Positions 51,951-60,966 of a stretch of DNA of 64,000 bases are shown one piece after another. Numbering within the stretch: position 1 is the stretch's first letter; each line of letters starts with the position of its first letter. Under the pieces are notes generated by a model. The model did not search any database. It saw only the letters and a program-made list of their open reading frames with translations, and was not told where the DNA came from. The position numbers were made by a program, and so were the translations under genes. This DNA is from Exiguobacterium sp. BMC-KP (GTDB taxonomy: Bacteria; Bacillota; Bacilli; Exiguobacteriales; Exiguobacteriaceae). The stretch lies in NCBI RefSeq assembly GCF_001275385.1, contig NZ_LGIW01000015.1:992001-1056000 (forward strand). Reading direction: 5' to 3'.

Positions 51951-53471
51951 TTAGAAGAAACCGAGTTTATTCGGGTTGTAGCTAACGAGTAGATTTTTCG
52001 TCCGTTGGTAATGGTTGAGCATCATTTTGTGGTTTTCACGTCCGATACCTGACATTTTGTAACCGCCAAATGCTGCGTGAGCTGGGTATTGGTGATAACA
52101 GTTCGTCCAGACGCGCCCAGCTTCGATCGCACGACCAAACCGGTAAGCACGGTTCATATCACGCGTCCAAACGCCGGCTCCAAGACCGTACAGCGTATCA
52201 TTCGCAATCTCAAGCGCTTCTTCTTCCGTCTTGAATGTCGTGACCGACAAGACCGGTCCGAAAATTTCTTCTTGGAAGATTCGCATTTTATTGTGCCCTT
52301 TGAAGATCGTTGGTTGGATGTAATAACCTTCCGCAAGATCCCCTTCTAACATGTTGCGTTCTCCACCGACGAGACATTCGGCGCCTTCAGACTTACCGAT
52401 TTCGAGATACGAAAGAATTTTCTCCATCTGCTCGTTCGATGCTTGAGCACCCATCATGACATCCGCATCAAGTGGATTTCCGATTTTTATGGCTTTGACG
52501 CGCTCAAGAACACGTTCCATGAACGGCTCATAGATTGATTCTTGAATCAAGGCACGCGAAGGACATGTACAAACTTCGCCTTGGTTTAATGCGAACATCA
52601 GTAATCCTTCGATTGCTTTATCGAAGAAGGCATCATCTGCCTGCATGATATCCTCAAAGAAGATATTTGGGGATTTTCCACCGAGCTCGAGTGTGACCGG
52701 AATCAAGTTTTGCGAAGCATACTGCATGATCAAGCGTCCTGTTGTCGTCTCACCCGTAAAGGCGATTTTGGCGATTCGTTTGCTCGAGGCGAGCGGTTTC
52801 CCAGCTTCGAGACCAAAGCCGTTGACGATGTTAAGAACACCCGCTGGTAGTAAATCCTCAATGAGCTCAACGAGTACCATGATGCTCGCTGGTGTTTGTT
52901 CTGCCGGTTTTAAGACGACGCAGTTTCCTGCTGCGAGTGCTGGTGCTAGTTTCCAGACAGCCATCAAGAGTGGGAAGTTCCACGGAATGATTTGACCGAC
53001 GACGCCAAGTGGCTCGTGGAAGTGATACGCCACCGTATCTTGGTCGAGTTCCCCGACTGAACCTTCTTGTGCACGAATGACTCCAGCGAAATAGCGGAAG
53101 TGGTCAATCGCGAGTGGTAAGTCCGCGTTGAGTGTCTCACGGACTGCTTTCCCGTTTTCGAGTGTTTCCGCATAAGCGAGCATCTCGAGATTTTCTTCCA
53201 TTCGATTGGCGATCTTATTTAAAATATTTGAACGTTCCGTTACAGATGTTTTTCCCCATGCTTCTTTCGCAGCATGCGCTGCGTCAAGAGCGAGTTCGAT
53301 GTCTTCCTTAGTAGAACGAGCGACTTGGCACAAAACCTTACCGGTAACAGGTGTCACATTATCAAAATATTCTCCCCCGACAGGTGCCGTCCACTTTCCA
53401 TTAATGTAGTTTTCATACCGTTCCTTGTACTGTACTTTTGACCCTTGCTTGTTCGGAATGTCGTAAATCAT
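51951..53471 (-). CDS. NAD-dependent aldehyde dehydrogenase (AldB/ExaC type)
   Basis: A 506-residue aldehyde dehydrogenase. [20 protein letters not shown] opens it, followed by [20 protein letters not shown], the NAD loop [11 protein letters not shown], the acidic residue in [15 protein letters not shown], and the catalytic cysteine in [11 protein letters not shown]. This is the acetaldehyde-type class that usually pairs with DUF779. It oxidises acetaldehyde or longer aldehydes to acids in the cytosol. AGGGAGGA precedes the ATG. A cre-like box lies about 50 bases upstream. Confidence 0.92.
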   Translation of the reverse strand: MIYDIPNKQGSKVQYKERYENYINGKWTAPVGGEYFDNVTPVTGKVLCQVARSTKEDIELALDAAHAAKEAWGKTSVTERSNILNKIANRMEENLEMLAYAETLENGKAVRETLNADLPLAIDHFRYFAGVIRAQEGSVGELDQDTVAYHFHEPLGVVGQIIPWNFPLLMAVWKLAPALAAGNCVVLKPAEQTPASIMVLVELIEDLLPAGVLNIVNGFGLEAGKPLASSKRIAKIAFTGETTTGRLIMQYASQNLIPVTLELGGKSPNIFFEDIMQADDAFFDKAIEGLLMFALNQGEVCTCPSRALIQESIYEPFMERVLERVKAIKIGNPLDADVMMGAQASNEQMEKILSYLEIGKSEGAECLVGGERNMLEGDLAEGYYIQPTIFKGHNKMRIFQEEIFGPVLSVTTFKTEEEALEIANDTLYGLGAGVWTRDMNRAYRFGRAIEAGRVWTNCYHQYPAHAAFGGYKMSGIGRENHKMMLNHYQRTKNLLVSYNPNKLGFF

Positions 53472-53520
53472 GCGTTATTTCCTCCCTTAACTAAAATGGT
53501 CAAGCAGTGAGACGGTTGTT

Positions 53521-53534
53521 TGTATGCGCTTACA
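53521..53534 (-). promoter_or_regulatory. Candidate cre box upstream of aldehyde dehydrogenase
   Basis: TGTATGCGCTTACA matches the cre consensus with one mismatch on either strand and is nearly palindromic. It lies about 50 bases before the start codon, suggesting carbon-catabolite control. Confidence 0.55.
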
Positions 53535-53626
53535 TTTTAAAACAGGCTAAAACAGCCCTCTCGATACCATCGTACCAAAATTATATGAAAAGTCAAAAAA
53601 TTCCGGTAACTATTTATGTTTTTTTC

Positions 53627-53658
53627 GAAAAAAAACATCTCCGTTTTCAGGAGATGTC
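53627..53658 (-). terminator. Terminator of yteA
   Basis: ACATCTCC and GGAGATGT pair around a 7-base loop, with a long T run on the minus strand, 7 bases after the yteA stop. Confidence 0.85.
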
Positions 53659-53664
53659 TTATGG

Positions 53665-54189
53665 TCAAGACCGCGTTGGGTCAATCCCATCTTCTTGGTC
53701 AGATGGCGTATCGGAACTACCAAAGTCACTTACCTTCGAGAAACCGTCCGTATCGCCATCGATGTCTTTTCCACGTGCTGTCACAGATGGGTCGAGCACG
53801 TCTTCTTCGCTTGGTCGCGAATTGGGATCGTTTTCGTTTTGTTCCGCTTCTTCTTTCGCATGCTCGATACATAATAACGTTTCCGGAATGATATCAAGAC
53901 GTTCGATTTCAATCTCTTTTCCACAAATTTTACAAGTACCGTATGTTCCATCTTCAATTGCTTTGAGAGCGCGATCGACATCCGACAGCATATCTTCTTG
54001 CATTTCCGTAATCGCTTGATCGCGTTCGCGTAAGAACAACTCGTCACCTGAATCGGCAGGATGATTATCGTAACTCGACAATTCGCCTTCATCGTAATCC
54101 GTATCGCGTTGTTCAATATTTGATGTTGTTTTCTCTTTTTCTTTTAATAAACGTTGTTTGAATTCTTCCGTCTGTTGTTTTGATAACAT
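53665..54189 (-). CDS. yteA: TraR/DksA-type zinc-finger protein YteA
   Basis: A 174-residue DksA-like protein of the Bacillales YteA type. An N-terminal coiled coil (KQQTEEFKQRLLKEKEKT) and acidic residues lead to the zinc site CKICGKEIEIERLDIIPETL then CIEH (Cys-Cys-Cys-His). A disordered acidic tail follows. It may bind the RNA polymerase secondary channel, as DksA does; the B. subtilis protein is poorly characterised. The start was set at 54189, 10 bases after AAGGGGAG. It follows the unknown gene at 54258 after 68 bases. Confidence 0.85.
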   Translation of the reverse strand: MLSKQQTEEFKQRLLKEKEKTTSNIEQRDTDYDEGELSSYDNHPADSGDELFLRERDQAITEMQEDMLSDVDRALKAIEDGTYGTCKICGKEIEIERLDIIPETLLCIEHAKEEAEQNENDPNSRPSEEDVLDPSVTARGKDIDGDTDGFSKVSDFGSSDTPSDQEDGIDPTRS

Positions 54190-54257
54190 GTTTATTCGAC
54201 TCCCCTTCATTAGCACCTCTGTTAAGAATGTAGCCTATTCAGAGAAGAGTTAAACCA

Positions 54258-55055
54258 TTATGAACATTTGTACGAACGAATCGACCCATGCAAATCACAG
54301 ATGACCGTCATACATTCATTTCCGTCATTAAAACAAATCTGGTGCGATCGTCCGTTTTTGGATGTCGAGATATCGTCAATCCATAGTTGTGAAGCATCTG
54401 CTGAAGACAACATGGCGATCTTGTCGCGAATCAAAAATAAATCAAACGGCAATAAATTTAAGGACTGAATCGACAATCCATGTTTACGAAACAATGGATC
54501 AAGTTGATACTGAGAAAGACTGTACAAGCACTTCTCCGCCCCACCGATTAGTAACTGAATCGAATGAGACGGTTCATGGCTATCGATCCTTTCCTTATGA
54601 AGGATAATCCGTCCTCGAACACCTGACTCATTAAAGATACGTTGTGTATCTTCTTGAGAAAGACGTGTTCCACCGTCTTTAACCTTCAATACGATATGTG
54701 CGAATTCTGCAAAATCCGGTTTACCGATCTCAAGCGCTGGGATATGACGGACTTCTTCGCGCTCAATGATTTCAATTAAGTCACGTTCGACTTGGATACT
54801 AACAGTACCTGTCGAAAAGACACGAACATCAATTACAAATTGATCAAGTACCGTATTTACTTCAATCGTATACGTCAAATCCAGATTTTTTTCCTGTTCC
54901 ACTAATAAGCGATTCAATATAAGTTGATGTAATAAGTGGACTGGCGTTTGAGATAAAAATTGACTGGAATAAATCAAGTGTTTTGGTCCTGTTCCTTTTG
55001 TTACTTTCGGTCGTGCTCCATTTAATCTATATACGTTGACTTTATAATTTAACAT
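54258..55055 (-). CDS. Hypothetical protein, 265 aa
   Basis: A soluble protein starting MLNYKVNVYRLNGARPKVTK. It alternates predicted beta strands and helices (LHQLILNRLLVEQEKNLDLT, VSIQVERDLIEIIEREEVRH, FAEFAHIVLKVKDGGTRLS). No signal peptide, membrane segment or known catalytic motif is seen, and no family is recognised. The start was set at ATG 55055 behind AAGGTGAG; a frame reaching back to 55238 crosses non-coding, AT-rich sequence. It may be co-transcribed with yteA. Confidence 0.65.
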   Translation of the reverse strand: MLNYKVNVYRLNGARPKVTKGTGPKHLIYSSQFLSQTPVHLLHQLILNRLLVEQEKNLDLTYTIEVNTVLDQFVIDVRVFSTGTVSIQVERDLIEIIEREEVRHIPALEIGKPDFAEFAHIVLKVKDGGTRLSQEDTQRIFNESGVRGRIILHKERIDSHEPSHSIQLLIGGAEKCLYSLSQYQLDPLFRKHGLSIQSLNLLPFDLFLIRDKIAMLSSADASQLWIDDISTSKNGRSHQICFNDGNECMTVICDLHGSIRSYKCS

Positions 55056-55132
55056 ATGCTCACCTTCTCTTACCTGAAAAATCGGAATAGAGATGTTCCG
55101 TTTATATAGCGTACAATGTATTTCAATCATTA

Positions 55133-55152
55133 AATATTCGAAAACGAATATT
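55133..55152. promoter_or_regulatory. Inverted repeat upstream of the unknown gene
   Basis: AATATTCG, four As, CGAATATT form perfect 8-base arms about 80 bases before the start at 55055. It could be an operator. The region is AT-rich, so chance is not excluded. Confidence 0.35.
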
Positions 55153-55218
55153 CCAAATTGAATATACACATAGCATTTAATTTGTGATAGATGTCTTTGT
55201 TCCGTTCTATTCAATAAT

Positions 55219-55254
55219 AAAAAAACACCTTCCCACACGACGTGAAAGGTGTTA
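55219..55254 (-). terminator. Terminator of mtlD
   Basis: AACACCTT pairs with AAGGTGTT around an imperfect inner loop, with a seven-T run on the minus strand after the mtlD stop. Confidence 0.8.
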
Positions 55255-55268
55255 ATTATACGAGAGAC

Positions 55269-56411
55269 TTACGCAATCGAATTAACTTGTTGTTGCATTG
55301 CTTCATAATGTTCGACGATTCGAGAGCCAAGTGGATCCGTTGCTGATAATTGGAGATATGCGTTTAAGGCGTCTTCAATTCCATTTTTCGAGATATACGC
55401 ATTTAATTCTGAAGATTCTGAATCATTTGGATCGAAATAGGTCAATGCAGCTGCAATTCCTCGTGCTAATCCGTCCGCTTCGATTCCTCGCTCCATCAAT
55501 TCCTTCGCAGGTTTGACGAGTCGGTCACTTGGGCTCAGTTTACGAATCGGTGAGCGGGCAACACGAATGATTTCATCGTGAATCCGTGGATTCTCAAAGC
55601 GTTTCATATTCTTTTGGATATAAGCGCTATGATCGACTGGGTTGAAACCATACTTTTCAAGTAACAACCAACCTGTTTCGTATAGTGCTGTCTGGACACC
55701 ACGACGAATGCGGGGATCCGTTAGACTTTCGGCAATCGTCTCTTTCTGGAACAGTGCCCCGAGATACGAAGCAATTGCATGTCCCGTATTGACAGTGAAG
55801 AGCTTCCGCTCGATGAACGGTTCGATGTTCTCGACATAGGTTACGCCTTCAATCCGTGGGTACCCTTCCGGAAGTCCTCTCGTCTCAATCACCCATTCGA
55901 AGAACTCTTCGACTTCGACGTACAACGGATCTTCATGATGCTGAAGTGGTACGATCCGGTCCACCGCTGCATTCGGGAAATACCGATTCTCAGCAATCGG
56001 ATGGTGTTTTGCGACTTCTGCTTGTAGATGTTTTGATCCACCAATCATGTTCTCGCAAGCAATGACATAGACGGGTGTTTGATTATCACGTTGCCGTAAC
56101 CCTTCCGCAATCAAAGGAGCTACTTTTGATAACAGGCTAGGTCCAACTGCTGTCGTAATCACGTCCGCCTCGCGAATCGCCGCGATGACCTGTTCAGGTT
56201 CAGTAATGCTATTAAGCGCTGTGACACCCTTGACATGTTCACGCCCACCTTGCTCTGAGGCATATCCGACCTCATAGGTGTTTCTTGCTTTTAACGCATC
56301 TACGACCGTCGTATTGACATCAACGAAACAGACTTCGTAGCCTGTTTTGACGAGTTGTAAGCCGATGAATCCGCGTCCAATGTTTCCGGCACCAAAATGG
56401 ATGGCTTTCAT
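55269..56411 (-). CDS. mtlD: Mannitol-1-phosphate 5-dehydrogenase
   Basis: A 380-residue enzyme of the polyol-specific long-chain dehydrogenase family. AIHFGAGNIGRGFIGLQL opens the Rossmann domain, ACENMIGGSKHLQ follows, and the catalytic region is RKLFTVNTGHAIASYLG with an AYIQKNMKRFENP segment. It oxidises mannitol-1-phosphate to fructose-6-phosphate with NAD+. Size matches MtlD (about 380). It begins two bases after the mtlF stop, so mtlF and mtlD are coupled. Last gene of the mtlA-mtlF-mtlD unit. Confidence 0.96.
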   Translation of the reverse strand: MKAIHFGAGNIGRGFIGLQLVKTGYEVCFVDVNTTVVDALKARNTYEVGYASEQGGREHVKGVTALNSITEPEQVIAAIREADVITTAVGPSLLSKVAPLIAEGLRQRDNQTPVYVIACENMIGGSKHLQAEVAKHHPIAENRYFPNAAVDRIVPLQHHEDPLYVEVEEFFEWVIETRGLPEGYPRIEGVTYVENIEPFIERKLFTVNTGHAIASYLGALFQKETIAESLTDPRIRRGVQTALYETGWLLLEKYGFNPVDHSAYIQKNMKRFENPRIHDEIIRVARSPIRKLSPSDRLVKPAKELMERGIEADGLARGIAAALTYFDPNDSESSELNAYISKNGIEDALNAYLQLSATDPLGSRIVEHYEAMQQQVNSIA

Positions 56412-56413
56412 GC

Positions 56414-56851
56414 TTACACCTCCGCTGTTAACAAAGCGATGATTTCTTCTTTTGATGTCGCTGCCACAATGCGATTTACGTTTTCTTCGTCAGAGCAGAT
56501 GACTGCGATATTTGATAGTAACTCAAGATGCTCATCACCAACACCGGCTATCCCGATGACAAGTCGTGCTTGTTCCGTTCCAAATGTTACGCCTTGCGGT
56601 ACTTGCAAAATCGATAGACCAGTTTTTTTGACTTGTGATTTTGCCGCCTCTGTTCCGTGGGGAATCGCAACATCGTTGCCGATGTAGACCGTTGATAACG
56701 CATGACGCTCATGCATCGATTCGATGTATCCAGCTTCGACATATCCGTAATCGACGAGAAGTTGACCAGCAGCCGTAATGGCTGCTGTCTCGTCTGCAAA
56801 TTGTTGATCGAGTAATACAAGTTCCGGTGAAAGGTTCATAGTCGTTGTCAT
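56414..56851 (-). CDS. mtlF: PTS mannitol-specific EIIA component
   Basis: A 145-residue EIIA of the mannitol/fructose type. The active histidine lies in VYIGNDVAIPHGTEAAKSQV near residue 66, and the opening is NLSPELVLLDQQFADETAAI. It receives phosphate from HPr and passes it to the EIIB domain of MtlA. AAGGAGGA precedes the ATG. It lies 32 bases after the mtlA stop and 2 bases before mtlD, in the usual separate-EIIA arrangement of Bacillales. Confidence 0.95.
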   Translation of the reverse strand: MTTTMNLSPELVLLDQQFADETAAITAAGQLLVDYGYVEAGYIESMHERHALSTVYIGNDVAIPHGTEAAKSQVKKTGLSILQVPQGVTFGTEQARLVIGIAGVGDEHLELLSNIAVICSDEENVNRIVAATSKEEIIALLTAEV

Positions 56852-56883
56852 GTTTATTCCTCCTTGAGTATCTCTATCTTTTT

Positions 56884-58314
56884 TTAAGAAATTTTGTTGC
56901 GTGCTGTTTCGATTTCATGCACAAGTTGATCATAATATCCGGCATTTAAGAAGTTATCGACTGACCGATGTTCTGCCGTTGGTACTTGCTCCATCGCCCG
57001 CTCCGTCAAATCACGATGCGTGATGATCAGTTCCGCGTTTTCTGGCAATTGACTGATTGACGTATTCGTCACCTTGATGGGTAACCCCGCCTTATTGATT
57101 TTATTACGAAGGACGGATGCTCCCATCGCACTCGAACCCATACCCGCGTCACAAGCGAAAATGATATGTTCGACTTCCGCGAGCGGTTTCGCTTCAGCTG
57201 ATACGAGCGTCGAAGCGATCGATTGTTTTCCTTTCATCGCACTGACGTTCGCGCTTGCTTCTTCAAGCGATGTTTCTTTTGCTTTACTCGTTTTCAGAAG
57301 AATAGTCGAGACCAAGAATGTCACGGTTGCAGAGACAAGAACTCCAGCAATCAATCCGAGGTAAGAACCACGTGATGCCATAAGGAAAACAGCAATGATA
57401 CTACCTGGAGAAGCCGGTGCAACTAATCCAACATCAAATAGAACGAATGTGAGAATACCGCTCATTCCACCAGCAATCATTGCAAGTAGTAAGACTGGTT
57501 TCATCAAGACATATGGGAAGTAGATCTCGTGAATTCCACCGATGAATTGAATGAATGCTGCACCTGGTGCTGTTTTCTTTGCTGCACCCGATCCGAAGAA
57601 CGAATAAGCAAGCAATAGACCAAGACCTGGACCCGGGTTTGCTTCGAGTAGGAACAGCACCGATTTACCAACTTCATTTGCCTGATCAAGACCAAGTGGG
57701 CTGAGGATACCGTGGTTAATAGCGTTATTTAAGAATAAAATTTTTGCGGGTTCGATAAATAAACTAGCAAGCGGTAATAAGTTCGCGCTGACGATTGCAC
57801 CAACTGCTGCTGCCATGATATCGTCAAGACTTGTCATGAGTGGACCGAATACTTTGAAACCGCCGAGCATCAATAATCCACCGATGATCCCGACAGAGAA
57901 GTTATTGACGAGCATCTCAAGACCTGGTTTGATTTTTCCTTCAATCAGTTGATCAAACTTTTTAATGACATATCCGCCAAGTGGTCCCATGATCATGGCA
58001 CCGAGGAACATCGGAATCTCTGTTCCAACGATGACCCCCATTGTTGCGAGGGCACCGACGACGCCGCCTCTGACGTCATGCATTAGTTTCCCACCTGTGT
58101 ACCCGATCAGCAACGGTAAGAGATAGGTAATCGTCGGACCGACGAGTTCACCGAGATCCTTATTTGGTGCCCATCCGGTTGGGATGAAGAGTGCCGTGAT
58201 GATCCCCCAAGCGATGAATGCACCGATGTTTGGCATGACCATACCACTTAAAAAGCTTCCGAACCGTTGTACTTGAACACGGATCCCCCGTGCTCCATTT
58301 TGAGCTGTCGCCAT
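56884..58314 (-). CDS. mtlA: PTS mannitol-specific EIICB component
   Basis: A 476-residue EIICB protein. The membrane EIIC part opens RVQVQRFGSFLSGMVMPNIG and includes the sugar-site motif IGGIHEIYFPYVLMKP. The cytosolic EIIB part near residue 380 has the phosphocysteine in IIFACDAGMGSSAMGASVL. The EIIA domain is absent and supplied by MtlF. The start was set at ATG 58314 behind ACGGAGGC; a frame from 58401 adds 29 residues without support. It is led by a promoter with an MtlR-like site and a cre box. Confidence 0.95.
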   Translation of the reverse strand: MATAQNGARGIRVQVQRFGSFLSGMVMPNIGAFIAWGIITALFIPTGWAPNKDLGELVGPTITYLLPLLIGYTGGKLMHDVRGGVVGALATMGVIVGTEIPMFLGAMIMGPLGGYVIKKFDQLIEGKIKPGLEMLVNNFSVGIIGGLLMLGGFKVFGPLMTSLDDIMAAAVGAIVSANLLPLASLFIEPAKILFLNNAINHGILSPLGLDQANEVGKSVLFLLEANPGPGLGLLLAYSFFGSGAAKKTAPGAAFIQFIGGIHEIYFPYVLMKPVLLLAMIAGGMSGILTFVLFDVGLVAPASPGSIIAVFLMASRGSYLGLIAGVLVSATVTFLVSTILLKTSKAKETSLEEASANVSAMKGKQSIASTLVSAEAKPLAEVEHIIFACDAGMGSSAMGASVLRNKINKAGLPIKVTNTSISQLPENAELIITHRDLTERAMEQVPTAEHRSVDNFLNAGYYDQLVHEIETARNKIS

Positions 58315-58371
58315 TGCGTTAGCCTCCGTTTCATGTATGAGTTGATAAGATGATTGCATTGCTATGCCCTT

Positions 58372-58401
58372 ATTGTAAGAGCACTGCAAGCGCTTACTCA
58401 A
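58372..58401 (-). promoter_or_regulatory. mtlA promoter
   Basis: On the minus strand TTGAGT and TACAAT are separated by 18 bases, about 58 bases before the mtlA ATG. The cre-like element lies in the spacer. Confidence 0.6.
58385..58398. promoter_or_regulatory. Candidate cre box in the mtlA promoter
   Basis: TGCAAGCGCTTACT has a perfect AAGCGCTT core and two mismatches to the 14-base cre consensus. Its position within the promoter spacer would let CcpA block transcription. Confidence 0.5.
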
Positions 58402-58420
58402 TCTTTCCTAGTTCAGTCTT

Positions 58421-58438
58421 TGTCCAAGAAGTTGGACA
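58421..58438. promoter_or_regulatory. Candidate MtlR activator site
   Basis: TGTCCAAGAAGTTGGACA has 7-bp arms (TGTCCAA/TTGGACA) with a 4-base spacer, just upstream of the mtlA -35 element. The symmetry and the TTG-N-C core resemble MtlR sites known from Bacillus and Geobacillus. Confidence 0.55.
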
Positions 58439-58463
58439 GATGGAAAAGAAGCTTGCTACACCT

Positions 58464-58503
58464 AAAAAAAATCCCTGTCACTTCAGCAATCGAGTGACAA
58501 GGA
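58464..58503 (-). terminator. Terminator of mtlR
   Basis: TCCCTGTCACT pairs with AGTGACAAGGA (one mismatch) around a 10-base loop, followed on the minus strand by an eight-T run. Confidence 0.85.
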
Positions 58504-58509
58504 TATCTG

Positions 58510-60522
58510 TTAAGAATGACCAAGAACTTGGTCGATGACCGTTCGAAACGTTTGATTCAGAAGCGAGCGAATCGTTTGTTCTTCACCGAATTCGAATTGA
58601 TCCATTTGCTCAGGACTTTCGATGATCGCGGCACTGATTGAACTGAGTAATTCGAGTAACTCGTTTGATGTCTCTTCTGGTGCGACGAGAACGAGAAGCC
58701 GTTCGACGGACTGCAACTGTTGATCCATCCCAAGTAAATCGATCGGCTCAGGCAGTTCAAAGATCAGGAAGCCGCCCTGTTGTATCGTCGTATCCCGTCC
58801 ATGGAATAAGGCAAGCCGCGTACCTGGAATACCGAGACCCGACATCTCATGACGGCGTAACAATTGTGCGGATAGCGCTACTGCAGACTTCGCCAACCCT
58901 TGTTCGACCATGCGCGTACTGATCTCAAACAATAAGGATTCAATCCCTTCGTCCACGCGTTCCAAACGGTCCATCTTGAATCCGTTCGTCACTTGAATGG
59001 CTGACGTAACGAGACGTTGCAATTGCTCAAGGTCGAGCCATTCCGATTTATGTTGCCGTGGTGCTGGTTGAAAGGATTTTGGTAAAGCGAGAATCAACTT
59101 ACGAATCCGTTCAACCTCGTCTTGTGGAAGTAACGGATTGACGAGTAGATGTGGTGGACGAATATCAGGTAACGGTACAGTCGATAAGACGAAATCATAC
59201 GATTCAATAGGTAATCGTTCAATCCCAAATAAGGATGAATTATCGATATGCTCAAGTTCAGCGAACTCTTGCCGTAAGCGATTCATTAATAATTTTGAAG
59301 AACCGAGTCCAGCAGAACAGACAACTAAGACACGATAAGGTAACTTAGGAGTTGGTTTACTCAGAACAGCACCAAAGTGCATGACCCAAAACGCTAAATC
59401 CACGTCTTCGAATGTAGCATCGGTGAAGATCGAGAGCGCTGCCTGTTTGACCGCATCAAACAGACGGGGATATTCTCGTTCGATTTGTTTGATGACATAC
59501 GACGGATTCACGCTATTTTGACGGGTGTACGATTGAATATGCGATACAAGTCCCCGCTCTAACGCATGATCCTTCGTAAAGTTTGTTCCATACAAAAGAG
59601 ATACCTGCTCAATCAATCGTTTGACACGCAGTCGAGTGACGAGTTCTTCTGTATCTCCCTCATCTGATTGAAAGAACGTTCGTAACTCTTCCGATAACCA
59701 TTGGCGTTCAGCAATTGATAACGGATCAGGCAATCGCTGTTCGACCCGTTCTACCCAATTGAGAATCTCGACCGGATAAGCCTTCAATTCGTAAGTCATC
59801 GGAAATTGATCTTTCCGCAACGCTTGTAAGGCCAGGCTGAGTGTCGCGCGCATGATTTGCCGGTCATTCAATCGTCCCTCTTTTGTCAACGGTGCAATGA
59901 CTGCGTAAGCTTGATTGATCATCTCGAGCCATGAAGTTCGGTTCATTCGTAACAAGTGAGGTAACTGACCAGCGTCTCCCTGCAACAACCGATAGAAAGC
60001 GAGGACATCCCATTGTGTAAAGATCAATGAGATTAATAAGCGGCGTTTGTTGATCTCTTCTCCGATAACTTCGGCACCAATACCTTTTTTACGCTTGATT
60101 TCAAGATTGTATTGGAGGAACCAATCATCGATTCGTTCCAAATCCTGACTGACTGTGCTCGGTGCTACATACATCGCATGTGCAATCGCTTGTAATTTGA
60201 CCATTTCGTTCTCTTGCAGTAGCCGATATGCCAGTTCGACTTGGCGATCCTCTGCAGTTGGTAATTGTTTATGTGACAACAATAATTGTTCCCGCAATTC
60301 ATGTTTGGCTTCATCCGTTCCTTCAATCAATAATCCTCTGCCACGGACGTATGTCAGACGTAAGTCGTGCCCTTCCAAAGACTGGGCAAGACGATCTCGT
60401 TCCCGCTGAACCGTTCGTTCCGAGGTCTCGAGCGTTTCAGCAATTTCTTGTATTTGAACGGGTTCCTCACGTGTTAGGAGGAAAAATAAGATATCGTGTT
60501 CTCGTGGTGTGAACTCAGTCAT
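58510..60522 (-). CDS. mtlR: PRD-containing mannitol operon activator
   Basis: A 670-residue activator. Two N-terminal helix-turn-helix parts open it (TPREHDILFFLLTREEPVQI, IAETLETSERTVQRERDRL). Two PRD domains follow at about residues 185-395, then an EIIB-like domain near residue 400 (RVLVVCSAGLGSSKLLMNRL), and an EIIA-like domain about 520-665 (RLALFHGRDTTIQQGGFLIF). It is controlled by PTS phosphorylation and by contact with the mannitol EIIB domain. The start overlaps the EIIB-like gene upstream by 8 bases. A terminator separates it from mtlA. Confidence 0.95.
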   Translation of the reverse strand: MTEFTPREHDILFFLLTREEPVQIQEIAETLETSERTVQRERDRLAQSLEGHDLRLTYVRGRGLLIEGTDEAKHELREQLLLSHKQLPTAEDRQVELAYRLLQENEMVKLQAIAHAMYVAPSTVSQDLERIDDWFLQYNLEIKRKKGIGAEVIGEEINKRRLLISLIFTQWDVLAFYRLLQGDAGQLPHLLRMNRTSWLEMINQAYAVIAPLTKEGRLNDRQIMRATLSLALQALRKDQFPMTYELKAYPVEILNWVERVEQRLPDPLSIAERQWLSEELRTFFQSDEGDTEELVTRLRVKRLIEQVSLLYGTNFTKDHALERGLVSHIQSYTRQNSVNPSYVIKQIEREYPRLFDAVKQAALSIFTDATFEDVDLAFWVMHFGAVLSKPTPKLPYRVLVVCSAGLGSSKLLMNRLRQEFAELEHIDNSSLFGIERLPIESYDFVLSTVPLPDIRPPHLLVNPLLPQDEVERIRKLILALPKSFQPAPRQHKSEWLDLEQLQRLVTSAIQVTNGFKMDRLERVDEGIESLLFEISTRMVEQGLAKSAVALSAQLLRRHEMSGLGIPGTRLALFHGRDTTIQQGGFLIFELPEPIDLLGMDQQLQSVERLLVLVAPEETSNELLELLSSISAAIIESPEQMDQFEFGEEQTIRSLLNQTFRTVIDQVLGHS

Positions 60523-60808
60523 TTTGCCTCACTCTTTTCTGCCAAGATTCGAGGACGACATCGTATGCAACCGGGTCAAGAATCTGGTCAACTGGATGGA
60601 CGTGACATTGGACTTTCCAGACGTGACGATGAATGAGCTGTGTTTCTCCAACAATAAAACATGCCTGGTCAGGGAGTTCATTGATTCGACATGTTTTGAC
60701 GTACGCTGAGATACCACGCTCACATAAACGCTTTCTCAAAATTGCAGCCCTCATGATACTACTCGCCATACCACTCTCGCATACGAAATAGATGATTTCT
60801 GAATCCAT
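60515..60808 (-). CDS. Stand-alone mannitol EIIB-like protein
   Basis: A 97-residue single-domain protein aligning with the EIIB part of MtlA in this same window: YFVCESGMASSIMRAAILR matches FACDAGMGSSAMGASVL, and INELPDQACFIV matches ISQLPENAELII. The active cysteine (residue 10) is kept, but the loop differs (ESGMAS for DAGMGS). It has no EIIC part. AGGAGGAG precedes the ATG, and its stop overlaps the mtlR start, so it is coupled to mtlR. A regulatory partner for MtlR is a strong possibility (inference). Confidence 0.8.
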   Translation of the reverse strand: MDSEIIYFVCESGMASSIMRAAILRKRLCERGISAYVKTCRINELPDQACFIVGETQLIHRHVWKVQCHVHPVDQILDPVAYDVVLESWQKRVRQND

Positions 60809-60918
60809 CTGTCACTCCTCCTCTTCATTTTATAAGAATAGCAGAAATATTTTCGGTGTTTCATCCCTAAACGACGTCAATAGTTATTTTTGAATTGACA
60901 TTTAAGTTAGACAAATAC

Positions 60919-60959
60919 AAAAAAGCCTGGATTTCTGAAGTTACCAGAAAATCCAGACT
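60919..60959 (-). terminator. Terminator of gltBD
   Basis: CTGGATTTCTG pairs with CAGAAAATCCAG (one bulge) around a 7-base loop, with T runs on the minus strand, just after the gltD stop. Confidence 0.85.
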
Positions 60960-60966
60960 ATATAAT

